Shown piece by piece: positions 28,650-38,046 of a stretch of DNA of 64,000 bases (position 1 is the first letter of the stretch; every line of letters starts with the position of its first letter). The notes beneath the pieces were generated by a model that did not search any database, was not told where the DNA came from, and worked only from the letters and a program-made list of their open reading frames with translations. Position numbers and translations under genes: made by a program. The stretch spans positions 1-64,000 of the forward strand of contig NZ_MUXE01000013.1 of assembly GCF_003063245.1 (NCBI RefSeq), in the 5' to 3' direction. The DNA is from Arcobacter caeni. Its GTDB lineage: Bacteria > Campylobacterota > Campylobacteria > Campylobacterales > Arcobacteraceae.

Positions 28650-30131
28650 GTGAATACAAATAAATTTGATGTAATTTGTAATACTGTTGATAATGGAATA
28701 ATTCTTATTAACAAAAATCTAGAAGTAAAGTTTTGGAATCGTTGGCTTGAAATTAGAACAGGAATTAACTCAAAAGAGATTATAAATAAAAATTTAAAAG
28801 ATTTTTATCCACAAATGGATGATAAAAAATTAATTAGAAAAATAACTACTGCTCTAAAATTAAATTCTTCTACTTTTTATACACCACAAATTAGTAAATT
28901 TTTATTAAATATCGAATTATCAAAAGTTGCGGATAAAGTTTTTGATGAAATGCAACAAAGTATTACAATTACACCTTATGATATTGAAAATGAATTAGCC
29001 ATTGTTTATATCTATGATACAACTATTTTATCTGAAATTAATTATAAGTTAAAAGAAGTAAAAGAAGAAATAGAAGAGAGAAATGAAGAGTTAAAACTTC
29101 TATTTGATACAACAATGGAAGCTATTATTGTTTTTAAAGATGACAAAATTAAAGATTGTAATCAAATTGCATTAGATTTATTAAATTATAAATCAAAAGA
29201 GGCTCTTTTAAAAAAAGATATTAATGATTTAAACATAAATATTTTAGAAAAAAATCATAAAAAACCAATCGAAATAACTATTACAAGAGAAGATAAAAGC
29301 TCTTTTAAAGCCCTTGTAAATATTAAAAATGCAACAATAAAATCTCAAAGTTTAAGAATACTTACAATCATTGATATAACAGATATAAAAAGAAAAGAAA
29401 ACCTTTTATCCGAGCAAACAAAACTAGCAGCTATGGGTGAAATGCTTGGAAATATTGCTCATCAATGGAGACAACCTCTAAATATAATATCAATTACAGC
29501 ATCTAGTACAAAATTAAAAAAAGAGATTGATTTATTAACAGATAAAATGTTAACTGATGCGTTAAAATTAATTTCTGAAACAACAGAACATTTATCAAAT
29601 ACGATTGATGTTTTTAAAGACTTTTTAAAAGAGGATAAAGAAAAATCTTTATTTAACTTATCTCAAAATATGAATAATAATATCTCATTAATAGAAACTA
29701 TATTAAATGAAAATCGAATAAAAGTAGATTTAGATTTAGACAATGATATTTATCTTTACAATTTTTCAAATGAGTTTAGTCAAGCTTTTATAAATATCTT
29801 ACATAACGCAAGTGATGCTCTTGCTTTAAAAGTAAATGAAAATGAATTAAGACTTATAAAAATCTCAACTAAAAAAATAGATGATTGTGTAATTATTGAG
29901 ATTTTAGATAATGCAGGTGGTATAAATAAAGATATTATAAATAAAATCTTTGAACCATATTTTACAACTAAACATCAATATCAAGGCACGGGATTGGGAT
30001 TATATATGACTCATAAAATAATACAGTCAAGTATGAAAGGTAAAATATCTGTTAAAAATGATAAATTTATTTTTGAAGATAAAGAGTATAAAGGTGCTCA
30101 TTTTAAAATAATACTAAAAAGCGATACTTGA
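28650..30131 (+). CDS. Cytosolic PAS sensor histidine kinase
   Basis: This 493-residue kinase has no TM segment. It has two PAS-like domains (about 1-120 and 147-248) joined by a coiled coil (LKEVKEEIEERNEELKL). The phospho-acceptor His271 is in GNIAHQWRQPLN, and the HATPase domain shows an N box (ILHNASDAL), G1 (EILDNAGGI) and G2 (GTGLGLYMTHKI). The start is GTG two bases after the CheC-type stop. It has no receiver of its own and probably phosphorylates the receiver two genes upstream. The signal would be intracellular. Its last codons overlap the HAIR element of cbpA. Confidence 0.9.
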   Translation: MNTNKFDVICNTVDNGIILINKNLEVKFWNRWLEIRTGINSKEIINKNLKDFYPQMDDKKLIRKITTALKLNSSTFYTPQISKFLLNIELSKVADKVFDEMQQSITITPYDIENELAIVYIYDTTILSEINYKLKEVKEEIEERNEELKLLFDTTMEAIIVFKDDKIKDCNQIALDLLNYKSKEALLKKDINDLNINILEKNHKKPIEITITREDKSSFKALVNIKNATIKSQSLRILTIIDITDIKRKENLLSEQTKLAAMGEMLGNIAHQWRQPLNIISITASSTKLKKEIDLLTDKMLTDALKLISETTEHLSNTIDVFKDFLKEDKEKSLFNLSQNMNNNISLIETILNENRIKVDLDLDNDIYLYNFSNEFSQAFINILHNASDALALKVNENELRLIKISTKKIDDCVIIEILDNAGGINKDIINKIFEPYFTTKHQYQGTGLGLYMTHKIIQSSMKGKISVKNDKFIFEDKEYKGAHFKIILKSDT

Positions 30132-30160
30132 TTGACATTCACTCAACCTTTTGATATAAT
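30127..30160 (+). promoter_or_regulatory. HAIR-type HspR operator over a consensus sigma70 promoter of cbpA-hspR
   Basis: CTTGATT-N7-ACTCAAC at 30127-30147 matches the HAIR inverted repeat (CTTGAGT-N7-ACTCAAG) bound by HspR. Inside it lies a perfect TTGACA -35 (30132-30137), followed at 17 bases by a perfect TATAAT -10 (30155-30160). Repressor binding would hide the -35. hspR is the second gene of the operon, giving autoregulation. The site overlaps the stop codon of the upstream kinase gene. Confidence 0.85.
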
Positions 30161-30208
30161 AAATTTTTAAATAATTAAAATATATTATTCAAATTTATAG
30201 GATTGAAA

Positions 30209-31069
30209 ATGGCAAAAAGTTTATATGAAACACTAGAAATTAACGAAAAAGCAACACCTGATGAAATAAAAAAAGCTTATAGAAAACTAGCTAGAAAATA
30301 TCATCCAGATGTTAATAAAGACCCTCAAGCTGAAGATAAATTTAAAGAAATCAACGCTGCATACGAAGTTTTAAGTAACCCAGAAAAAAAACAACAATAT
30401 GACCAACATGGTGACTCAATGTTTGGTGGACAAAATTTCCATGACTTTGCAAGAGGTCAAGGTTCAAATGTTGATTTAGATGAAATTTTAAGACAAATGT
30501 TTGGTGGTGGAGGTGGATTTGGAAGATCTGGATTCTCACAAGGAGGATTTGGAGGGTTTAGTGAACCTGACTTAGATACAAATGCTCAAATAACTATTCC
30601 TTTTGATGTAGCAGTTCTTGGTGGAAAACAATTTATAAATTTAAACAATGATTCTTTTGATGTAAAAATTCCAGAAGGAATTGAAGATGGACAAAAAATA
30701 AGAGCAAAAGGAAAAGGAAAATCATACCAAGGACAAAAAGGTGATTTAATATTAAAAATAAATATTACTCCAAATCCTGAATATGAAAGAAATGCTGATA
30801 CTCTAATAAAATCTTTTGATTTACCATTAAAAACTGCTTTATTTGGTGGAAAAATTGAAGTAAAAACAATTCATAAAGATATAACTTTAAAAGTTCCTCA
30901 AAATACAAAACAAAACCAAAGATTTAGGGTTAAAGAACTTGGAGTTTTAAATAGAAAAGCAGGAGTTAGAGGAGATTTATACCTAAAGGCAAATATAGTT
31001 TTACCAAAACTTGAAGATTTAGATGAGGATTTAGTAAAAATTTTAGAAGAAAAACTTCCTTCAAATTAA
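30209..31069 (+). CDS. cbpA: DnaJ-class co-chaperone CbpA
   Basis: This 286-residue J-domain protein has the HPD tripeptide in KYHPDVNKDP (about residue 33). A G/F-rich linker follows (about 75-115), then two C-terminal substrate-binding domains with no zinc finger. That makes it the CbpA type and separates it from the zinc-finger DnaJ encoded at 32010. It would stimulate DnaK. The start is the ATG at 30209, preceded by AGGATTGAAA. It is 11 bases upstream of hspR under a HAIR-covered promoter, so it is probably heat-inducible. Confidence 0.92.
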   Translation: MAKSLYETLEINEKATPDEIKKAYRKLARKYHPDVNKDPQAEDKFKEINAAYEVLSNPEKKQQYDQHGDSMFGGQNFHDFARGQGSNVDLDEILRQMFGGGGGFGRSGFSQGGFGGFSEPDLDTNAQITIPFDVAVLGGKQFINLNNDSFDVKIPEGIEDGQKIRAKGKGKSYQGQKGDLILKINITPNPEYERNADTLIKSFDLPLKTALFGGKIEVKTIHKDITLKVPQNTKQNQRFRVKELGVLNRKAGVRGDLYLKANIVLPKLEDLDEDLVKILEEKLPSN

Positions 31070-31080
31070 AAGGTTTATTT

Positions 31081-31467
31081 ATGGAAACAAACAGCTATAT
31101 TGAACCTGTTTATTTAATCTCAGCAGTTGCTGAAATTTTAAATATTCATCCTCAAACACTAAGGCAATATGAAAGAGAGGGCTTAATAAAGCCCTCAAGA
31201 ACAAATGGAAAAATAAGACTTTATTCACAAAAAGATATAGACCATATAAAATATGTTTTGACACTTACAAGAGAATTAGGTGTTAATTTAGCAGGGGTTG
31301 TTCTAATTTTACAATTAAATCAGAAAATTGAGATTTTAGAAAATGATATTCACATTTATAAAACAAAAATAAAAAGTATTAATAATTTATCTGTTGTTCC
31401 AGATACAAAAGCTTTAGTTGTGCAAAATACATCATTTGAAATGGTTATTATTGAAAAAAATAATTAA
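31081..31467 (+). CDS. hspR: Heat-shock repressor HspR (MerR family)
   Basis: This 128-residue regulator has an N-terminal winged helix-turn-helix (VAEILNIHPQTLRQYEREGL, residues 16-35), then RLYSQKDIDHIKYVLTLTRELGVNLAG, which is characteristic of HspR. A short coiled coil follows. It binds HAIR elements in front of chaperone operons, usually with DnaK as co-repressor, and the cbpA-hspR operon here carries such a site. Start: ATG with AAAGG upstream. Confidence 0.92.
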   Translation: METNSYIEPVYLISAVAEILNIHPQTLRQYEREGLIKPSRTNGKIRLYSQKDIDHIKYVLTLTRELGVNLAGVVLILQLNQKIEILENDIHIYKTKIKSINNLSVVPDTKALVVQNTSFEMVIIEKNN

Positions 31468-31506
31468 AATTACATATTTTTTTACTAATTTAGATACAAT
31501 TTTAAA

Positions 31507-31848
31507 ATGAAAAATAAACTATATAAAATTATTCCATTAATCTTAATTGTATTATTATATTCTTCTTTAGTAAGTTTTGGAAAAGAAGATTTTAATAAAA
31601 AGAACAATGATATAAAAATAGAACAATTACAAGTAAAACAAATAGCTTCACAAGAAATTTTAAAAAAAATTGCACAACATGAAATAGAAATAAGTTGGAT
31701 TAATTCTTCAATAATTTCAGTTGAAAAAGACACTTCAAATACTCTATGGGTTATTGTTTTTAAAAATAATGAGAATAATCTAAAAGATAAAAAACTTAAT
31801 ATTTCTATTAATTTAAATGGTAATATTGTTGAAAGTAAACTTATTTAA
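31507..31848 (+). CDS. Small secreted protein, DUF6488-like
   Basis: This 113-residue protein has a signal peptide (residues 1-24). The mature part, with helix IASQEILKKIAQHEIEISW and later strands TLWVIVFKNNE and LNISINLNGNIV, resembles DUF6488/PepSY-like small periplasmic proteins. The assignment is by pattern only. No strong ribosome site precedes the start. It lies 40 bases after hspR and may be its own unit. Confidence 0.55.
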   Translation: MKNKLYKIIPLILIVLLYSSLVSFGKEDFNKKNNDIKIEQLQVKQIASQEILKKIAQHEIEISWINSSIISVEKDTSNTLWVIVFKNNENNLKDKKLNISINLNGNIVESKLI

Positions 31849-32009
31849 AAGATTTATAATTCGTCAAATACAAAACTAATTCAAATATGCTCAAATACTA
31901 ATTTTTAAACTATTACTTCTTTTATTTTTACTAATTTTAATCAAATTTTATTAACCTTTAGATAAAATCGCGACTTAACATAATTCAAATATTTTTTAAG
32001 GGGATAAAA

Positions 32010-33134
32010 TTGACTGAAATAGATTATTATGAACTGTTAGAAGTTACAAGAGGTTCAGATAAAAGTACAATCAAAAAAGCTTATAGACAAATGGCTATGA
32101 AATATCATCCTGATAAAAATCCAGGTGATAATGAAGCTGAAGAAAAATTCAAAGCTATTAATGAAGCTTATCAAGTATTAAGTGATGAAGAAAAAAGAGC
32201 TATTTATGATAGACATGGAAAAGCTGGACTTGAGGGTCATGGTCAAAGAGGTGGTGGATTCTCAGGTGGTTTTGACGATTTAGGTTCTGTTTTTGAAGAG
32301 ATGTTTGGAAGTGCTTTTGGTGGTGGTTCAAGAGGAAGAAAACAAAGAAAAACTTATAACTACAATCTTGATGTTACCGTTGAAGTTAAACTTGAATTTA
32401 ATGAAGCTGTTTTTGGATGTAAAAAAGAGATAAATTATAAATACAAAACAGCTTGTAAATCTTGTAGTGGAACAGGTGCAAAAGATGGAAAGTTAGCAAC
32501 TTGTACAACTTGTAATGGTCATGGTCAAGTTCATGCAAGACAAGGATTTATGACATTTGCTCAAACTTGTCCAAAATGTGGAGGATCTGGTCAAGCAGCT
32601 GCCTCTTCTTGTAAATCATGTGGTGGAAGTGGTTACGATGAAGTTAAAGAATCATTCAAAGTTGATATTCCTGAGGGTGTTAATGATGGAATGAGAATTC
32701 GAGTTTCTCATAAAGGAAATATCGCACCTGATGGCTCAAGAGGAGATTTATATTTACAAGTAAAAGTAAAAGAAGATTCTCATTTTGTAAGACATGATGA
32801 TGATATTTATTTTGAAGCTCCAATATTTTTCACAAAAATAGCACTTGGTGGAAAAATCACAGTTCCAACTTTAAGGGGTGAAATTGAACTTGAGATTCCA
32901 AAAGGTGCAAAAGACCAACAACAATTTACTTTTAAAGGTGAAGGTGTAAAATCTGTTCAAGGTTATGGAAAAGGTAATTTAGTTGTACAAATAAAAATCG
33001 AATATCCAAAATCTATAAATGATGAACAAAAAGAACTTTTAGAAAAACTTCAAGAAAGTTTTGGAATTGAAAGTAAACCTCACGAAAAAAGTTTTGAAAA
33101 TATGTTTGACAAAGTTAAAAAGTGGTTTTCGTAA
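32010..33134 (+). CDS. dnaJ: Chaperone protein DnaJ
   Basis: This 374-residue DnaK co-chaperone has the canonical order: J domain with HPD ([10 protein letters not shown]), G/F region (about 75-110), and four CxxCxGxG zinc repeats from CKSCSGTG to CKSCGGSG (about 148-211). Two beta-sandwich domains follow. The start is TTG with AAGGGG eight bases upstream. No HAIR element precedes it, unlike cbpA, so its control seems separate. trpB follows 30 bases downstream. Confidence 0.96.
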   Translation: MTEIDYYELLEVTRGSDKSTIKKAYRQMAMKYHPDKNPGDNEAEEKFKAINEAYQVLSDEEKRAIYDRHGKAGLEGHGQRGGGFSGGFDDLGSVFEEMFGSAFGGGSRGRKQRKTYNYNLDVTVEVKLEFNEAVFGCKKEINYKYKTACKSCSGTGAKDGKLATCTTCNGHGQVHARQGFMTFAQTCPKCGGSGQAAASSCKSCGGSGYDEVKESFKVDIPEGVNDGMRIRVSHKGNIAPDGSRGDLYLQVKVKEDSHFVRHDDDIYFEAPIFFTKIALGGKITVPTLRGEIELEIPKGAKDQQQFTFKGEGVKSVQGYGKGNLVVQIKIEYPKSINDEQKELLEKLQESFGIESKPHEKSFENMFDKVKKWFS

Positions 33135-33164
33135 AAATTAAAATAAACTAAAAAAGGAAGATAA

Positions 33165-34382
33165 ATGAACAAATCATATTTAGAAACAATGCCTGATGAA
33201 AATGGTTTCTTTGGAAAATTTGGAGGTTCATTTATTCCTCCTATTTTAGAAAAACCCTTTACTGATATTACAAAAGCTTATCTTGAATTAAAAAATTCTC
33301 CTGCATTTATAGAAGAGCTAAAATATGTAAGAAAACACTATCAAGGACGACCTACTCCTATTTCATTTGCTAAAAATTTAACAGAATTTTGTGGTGGTGC
33401 GAAAATCTATCTAAAAAGAGAAGATTTAAATCACACGGGAGCGCATAAACTAAATCACTGTATGGCTGAAGTAATTCTTGCTAAATATCTTGGAAAGAAA
33501 AAAGTAATTGCTGAAACAGGAGCTGGACAACATGGTGTTGCATTAGCAACTGCAGCTGCTTATTTTGGTTTAGAGTGTGAAATTCATATGGGTGAAGTTG
33601 ATATTGCTAAAGAACATCCAAATGTAGCAAGAATGAAGATTTTAGGAGCAAAATTAGTTCCTGTAAGTCATGGTCTTAAAACTTTAAAAGAAGCAGTTGA
33701 TTCAGCCTTTGAAGCGTATTTAAAAGATACTGAAAACTCTATTTATTGTATTGGTTCTGTTGTTGGTCCTCATCCATTTCCTATGATGGTAAGAGACTTT
33801 CAAAGTGTAATTGGATTTGAATCAAAAGAACAATTTTTTGAACATGAAAATAAACTTCCTGATAATATTGTAGCTTGTGTTGGTGGTGGAAGTAATGCTA
33901 TGGGGATTTTTTCTGGTTTTATTGATGATAAAGAAGTAGCTCTTTATGGTGTTGAACCTATGGGAAAAGGTAAAAATATTGGAGAACATAGTGCCTCTTT
34001 AACTTATGGTGAAGAGGGAATAATGCATGGATTTAACTCAATTATGTTAAAGGATATTGATGGAAATCCTGCTCCTGTTTATTCTATTGGAAGTGGAATT
34101 GATTATCCATCAGTTGGACCAGAACATGCCTATTTGAAAGAATCAGGAAGAAGTAAAGTTGGACTTTGTGATGATAATGAAGCTGTTGATGCTTTTTACA
34201 AATTATCTCAACTTGAAGGAATTATTCCAGCACTTGAATCAGCACATGCGGTTGCTTTTGCTATGAAATTAGCAAAAACATTACCAAAAGATAAAACTAT
34301 ATTAGTAAGTTTAAGTGGTCGTGGAGATAAAGATATTGATTTTGTAATAGAAAATTATCCTATTCCAAACACTAAATTTTAA
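33165..34382 (+). CDS. trpB: Tryptophan synthase beta chain (divergent, solitary)
   Basis: This PLP enzyme joins indole and serine. The 405 residues retain the Schiff-base Lys95 in HTGAHKLNH, the catalytic Glu117 in AETGAGQHG, the phosphate-binding [10 protein letters not shown] and the C-terminal SGRGDKD. It departs from standard TrpB at several family-constant spots (KLNHCMAE in place of [31 protein letters not shown]). No trpA or other trp gene is near; dnaJ is upstream and an unknown gene downstream. It may be a second TrpB copy or act with free indole. Start: ATG with AAAGGAAG upstream. Confidence 0.85.
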   Translation: MNKSYLETMPDENGFFGKFGGSFIPPILEKPFTDITKAYLELKNSPAFIEELKYVRKHYQGRPTPISFAKNLTEFCGGAKIYLKREDLNHTGAHKLNHCMAEVILAKYLGKKKVIAETGAGQHGVALATAAAYFGLECEIHMGEVDIAKEHPNVARMKILGAKLVPVSHGLKTLKEAVDSAFEAYLKDTENSIYCIGSVVGPHPFPMMVRDFQSVIGFESKEQFFEHENKLPDNIVACVGGGSNAMGIFSGFIDDKEVALYGVEPMGKGKNIGEHSASLTYGEEGIMHGFNSIMLKDIDGNPAPVYSIGSGIDYPSVGPEHAYLKESGRSKVGLCDDNEAVDAFYKLSQLEGIIPALESAHAVAFAMKLAKTLPKDKTILVSLSGRGDKDIDFVIENYPIPNTKF

Positions 34383-34399
34383 ATAAAAAAAGGATTGAG

Positions 34400-34993
34400 A
34401 TGAAATTAGAATATGCAGGATTAAAACCAGTTATCAATGAACATGGTATTTCATTTAAAGATGGGAAAGAAGACAAATTTATTTATTTACCATTTGCCGT
34501 TGATATTTTAAATGCTATTGACCACACTTATGAACAAAAAAAGAAGTATTCTCACCAATTAAATACTACTGCTTTATCTCCTAATGAGATATTAGATGTT
34601 CTTTTAAAATTCCATCCCGATTTAGAAACTGTTATGAATAAAGAAATTGAGTCATACACAAAACATTTGGATAGTGAAGAAGAAGCTGTTAATAATAAAA
34701 CTATCTTATCACAAATAGAAAAAGATACTTTTATTGCTAATTTAAAATTAATGAGAAAATATAAAACGCAAAGAGCAAAAAATAAGATATTTTATTTTCA
34801 CTGTATTGAAACTATTGTTGAAGTAATACTAAAATATAAAATAAAAGAGTTAGACACACCTTTTAATGAAAGATTTTGGCATATATTTCAAACAATTGAG
34901 GGAAATTTATCAACTCATAAAATAGCTTCAGATTTAAAAATGACAGAAGAAAATGATGTTTTAAAAGCTATGCTTCAAATCAATATTTTCTAA
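34400..34993 (+). CDS. Conserved cytoplasmic protein of unknown function
   Basis: This 197-residue, mostly helical, charged protein has no TM segment, signal or metal motif. The opening MKLEYAGLKPVINEHGISFK and the C-terminal WHIFQTIEGNLSTHKIASDL look conserved, but I cannot name a family. Start: ATG with AGGATTGAG, 17 bases after trpB, so it is probably cotranscribed. Its stop overlaps the convergent gene's stop by four bases. Confidence 0.6.
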   Translation: MKLEYAGLKPVINEHGISFKDGKEDKFIYLPFAVDILNAIDHTYEQKKKYSHQLNTTALSPNEILDVLLKFHPDLETVMNKEIESYTKHLDSEEEAVNNKTILSQIEKDTFIANLKLMRKYKTQRAKNKIFYFHCIETIVEVILKYKIKELDTPFNERFWHIFQTIEGNLSTHKIASDLKMTEENDVLKAMLQINIF

Positions 34994-35655
34994 AATTGTT
35001 TAATTAGAGTTTTGTTTATATTTTCAAGTTCTTGATATTTATAAACTAACTCTTGATATTTTAAATTATAGTCATTATATAAAAACGAATAATCATTTTT
35101 TTTATCCTTATATTTATCATAAGCTTTTTTTGAGGTATTTGATAAAGCACTAATAAAATCAAACGAGTTAACTTTTGTTAAAATTTCATCTAATTTATCT
35201 TGAGAAATAACATCTGCCGAATTTGGATTATCAATTTTTTGACTTATTGCTTCATGAAGTAAATCAGCTAAACTACTCTTATTTGAAGATAAAAACATAT
35301 TTTTATCCCCATAAGAACTACTTAAATATGAAAATCCAATATTAAAAGGTTGCCCTAAAACCGTATTAAACAAAGCTTTTGATAAATTATCATCACTTGA
35401 AAAAAGAGTAGCTAATCTAAGATTTTTCACCATATTTTTATCATCTTCATTTGTAAATAAAGTATCAATTTCTTCTAAACTTATACCTTTTATATTTTCA
35501 TAACTTAAAGAATCTGTTTTAGTAGTTGTTTGTGAAGAAGTTGAAGTTGCATTATTAACTAAAGTATTCAAAAATGAACTTGAATTTTTTGTAATATTAG
35601 AATTATTAGAACTTGAAACCTGTGCCATTATCGAATCTATATTTGAAGTTATCAT
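34990..35655 (-). CDS. Ser/Asn-rich unknown protein, possibly flagellum-associated
   Basis: This 221-residue protein has an N-terminal low-complexity Ser/Asn/Thr segment (residues 10-45), a helical middle and a C-terminal coiled coil (LKYQELVYKYQELENINK). It lacks a signal peptide and cysteines. This composition is reminiscent of flagellar hook, rod or export substrates, but no motif proves it. The start is the ATG at 35655, with AGAGGA nine bases upstream; the TTG at 35664 abuts that site and is rejected. It overlaps the DUF455 stop by one base (TAATG). Confidence 0.5.
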   Translation of the reverse strand: MITSNIDSIMAQVSSSNNSNITKNSSSFLNTLVNNATSTSSQTTTKTDSLSYENIKGISLEEIDTLFTNEDDKNMVKNLRLATLFSSDDNLSKALFNTVLGQPFNIGFSYLSSSYGDKNMFLSSNKSSLADLLHEAISQKIDNPNSADVISQDKLDEILTKVNSFDFISALSNTSKKAYDKYKDKKNDYSFLYNDYNLKYQELVYKYQELENINKTLIKQF

Positions 35656-36473
35656 TAGTTGCAATCCTCTTTTTTTGATAGAAATTTCAATTCATTACAA
35701 GAAAAACCTGCCTCTTTTCTAGCAGAAAAATTCAAATCCATTTTTCTTTTTGTACTTCCAGGAAATACTTCTTCAATTATTTGTAAATATGTTGATTCAG
35801 GCTCTATTTTTAACCTTTCACACTCATATTTAAACCAATAATCACCTTTTTTTACATGGTCAACTTCTTCATCTAAAATAATTTGTAAAACCTTTAAAAA
35901 CTTCTTATTAAATTCATCTCTATTAGAATTTAATTTTTCCATAATTTTTGGATTTTGATCAAGTCCATTTGCCTCAAGATACCTTGGAACTGCTGCCATT
36001 CTTCTCAAAAATTCAGGTGTTTGCTCCATTGCTTCAAAAAGATTTTTATGAACAGGAAAATCTCCGTAAATTCCTCCAAGTTCACTTAATAACTCCTCTA
36101 ACATTAAAAAATGTCTTATTTCATCAGAAGCCACTTCTAGCCAATCTTCATAATATTTTTTTGGCATATTTTTAAATCTAAGTGCTGCATCTAAAGCTAA
36201 ATCAATGGCTGAATATTCAATATGTAAAATCGTATGAACTAAATATTTTTTTCCTTCAATAGATTTAAAGTTTTTTATTGGAGGTAAAGATGTTGGATTA
36301 GTTATTTCTAGGAAAGTATGATATGACGGTTCAGTAAAATCACAAGGAATATAAGCTTTATTCATAATATAATTATCACTTAAAAAGTTATTATAAAAAA
36401 ATTTGAATTTTTCAATTTTATCTTTTGGTTTACTTGTTTTTAAAATATCCTCTAAAAATAAAAAATAATCCAT
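35655..36473 (-). CDS. DUF455 family ferritin-like protein
   Basis: This 272-residue helical protein has the DUF455 pattern of metal-ligand helices: HIEYSAIDLALDAALRF (near 83), DEIRHFLMLEELL (near 117) and EEVDHVKKGDYW (near 202). They supply Glu/His pairs for a di-iron ferritin-like site. Relatives include MiaE-like hydroxylases, but DUF455 itself has no established reaction. Start: ATG with AGAGG upstream. It is coupled to the downstream unknown gene and divergent from the metallo-hydrolase. Confidence 0.82.
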   Translation of the reverse strand: MDYFLFLEDILKTSKPKDKIEKFKFFYNNFLSDNYIMNKAYIPCDFTEPSYHTFLEITNPTSLPPIKNFKSIEGKKYLVHTILHIEYSAIDLALDAALRFKNMPKKYYEDWLEVASDEIRHFLMLEELLSELGGIYGDFPVHKNLFEAMEQTPEFLRRMAAVPRYLEANGLDQNPKIMEKLNSNRDEFNKKFLKVLQIILDEEVDHVKKGDYWFKYECERLKIEPESTYLQIIEEVFPGSTKRKMDLNFSARKEAGFSCNELKFLSKKEDCN

Positions 36474-36527
36474 AAATAACCTCTTTTTTGATATAATCTA
36501 TAGAATTTTAGCAAAGTAAGGTTAAAA

Positions 36528-37121
36528 ATGGATATAAAAATTCAACCAATGGGTGATTATCAAACAAATTGTTATATTGTTACAATAAATGATAAAGATT
36601 TAATTATAGATCCCGGAGTAAATGCTTTTTCATGGATAAAAGGAAATGTTAAAAATCCTATTGCTATTTTGAACACTCATGGACATTTTGATCATGTTTG
36701 GTCAAATCAAGAGATAAAAGATAACTATAATATAAAATTATATATTCCAAAAGATGATGAATTTATGTTAACTTTAGACCCTTATAATCTTGGAATGCCT
36801 CCTTCTTATGCAGATATTTTAGTAAATCCAGATGAAGAATTAGATATTGAAGGAATAAAAATAAAATTTCATCATTTCCCTGGTCATACTCCTGGATGTA
36901 GTGCTATACAAATTGATAAACATCTTTTTTCAGGTGATTTTATTTTTAGAGGGACAATTGGAAGATTTGATTTTCCAAATTCAGATGCTAAATTAATGAA
37001 GCAAAGTTTAAATAAAATATTAAAATGGAATGAAGATTTTCATATTTATCCTGGACATGGCGATAAAACAACTTTAAGAAGTGAAATTCAAACACTAAAA
37101 CAATGGGAAAAACATATTTAA
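36528..37121 (+). CDS. MBL-fold metallo-hydrolase (glyoxalase II-like)
   Basis: This 197-residue cytoplasmic hydrolase has the metallo-beta-lactamase signature THGHFDH at 50-56. It also has a further His in HHFPGHTPG, the bridging Asp in SGDFIFRG and the final His in YPGHGDKT. These are glyoxalase II-type ligands for two metals. The length is that of short glyoxalase II-like thioester hydrolases; the substrate is uncertain. Start: ATG with AAGG upstream. The GGDEF pair follows 16 bases later. Confidence 0.88.
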   Translation: MDIKIQPMGDYQTNCYIVTINDKDLIIDPGVNAFSWIKGNVKNPIAILNTHGHFDHVWSNQEIKDNYNIKLYIPKDDEFMLTLDPYNLGMPPSYADILVNPDEELDIEGIKIKFHHFPGHTPGCSAIQIDKHLFSGDFIFRGTIGRFDFPNSDAKLMKQSLNKILKWNEDFHIYPGHGDKTTLRSEIQTLKQWEKHI

Positions 37122-37136
37122 ACAAAGGCCTAGTTC

Positions 37137-38039
37137 ATGAATTTTTCGTGTGAGACAATTATAAATGAGAATGAAAAATTAAAATTAACAGATTTAGATA
37201 AAAGTTGTTTAAATATATTTGATTATTTAAAATTGCACCATCATATTAATTTTTTACAAATTGATATAAAAAAGAATAGTTATACTCAAAATCTTTTTTT
37301 ATGCACAAATAATGATGAAGAACATTTAATTAATACCTTAGAATTCCAACAAAACTGTGATACTACGATTATTTTTCATTTTCTTTCAGTAGATTTAGAA
37401 GATTTTGAATCAGTAAAAAGTCATTTAAGTGCAATCCAAATGTCATTATTAATATTTTCTCAATCTTTATTTAACAAATATATGGAAAGAACTTTAAATG
37501 AGATGTCTTTAATAGATCATCTAACAGGTTCTTATAATAGATGTTATTTGGATAATTATGCAACTAATTTACTAAGCCTTTCAAATAGAGAACAAAAGAA
37601 AATTGCTTTTGTTAAAGTAGGAATTGACCAATTTAAAGCTGTTATTGATGAATTTGATTATGAAGTTGGAGATAAAGTTTTAAAAGCATTAGCAAAAACT
37701 TTAAAAGAAAGTGTAAGAGAATCAGATTTAGTTATTAAAATTTCTAATGATGAATTTTTGGTTATTTTATTAAATATAATTAATGAAAACAATGCTATAA
37801 TCATATCTCAAAAACTTATTAATAACTTTAGCAAAGAAAAAGTTATAATAAATGAGCAAACAAAACAAACACTTATGAAAACTATTTGTAGTGGAGTTTC
37901 GATATATCCAGATAATGCTACAACAATAGATGAGATAATAAAAAAATCTGACATTGCTTTATATGAAGCTAGAAATAGAGGAAGAAGTCAGGTTTTTATG
38001 TTTAGTGAAGAAGATACAAATAAAATAGATTTCTTTTAG
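37137..38039 (+). CDS. Degenerate GGDEF protein with intact inhibitory site
   Basis: This 300-residue cytoplasmic protein has an uncharacterised N-terminal half and a GGDEF domain (about 125-295). The signature is SNDEF at 203-207. The metal-binding Asp of the DxD-x-FK motif is Gly162 (VGIDQFK), and the guanine-binding Asn is Asp171. RESD at 194-197 is five residues before the signature and fits the RxxD inhibitory site. It is therefore more likely a c-di-GMP receptor than a cyclase. It is the first of a tandem pair with 38047-39021, seven bases apart. Confidence 0.8.
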   Translation: MNFSCETIINENEKLKLTDLDKSCLNIFDYLKLHHHINFLQIDIKKNSYTQNLFLCTNNDEEHLINTLEFQQNCDTTIIFHFLSVDLEDFESVKSHLSAIQMSLLIFSQSLFNKYMERTLNEMSLIDHLTGSYNRCYLDNYATNLLSLSNREQKKIAFVKVGIDQFKAVIDEFDYEVGDKVLKALAKTLKESVRESDLVIKISNDEFLVILLNIINENNAIIISQKLINNFSKEKVIINEQTKQTLMKTICSGVSIYPDNATTIDEIIKKSDIALYEARNRGRSQVFMFSEEDTNKIDFF

Positions 38040-38046
38040 GTGTTAA

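Noticed and set aside
31930-32009. HAIR element before dnaJ
   Set aside because: No pair of CTTGANT/ANTCAAG half-sites at seven-base spacing is present.
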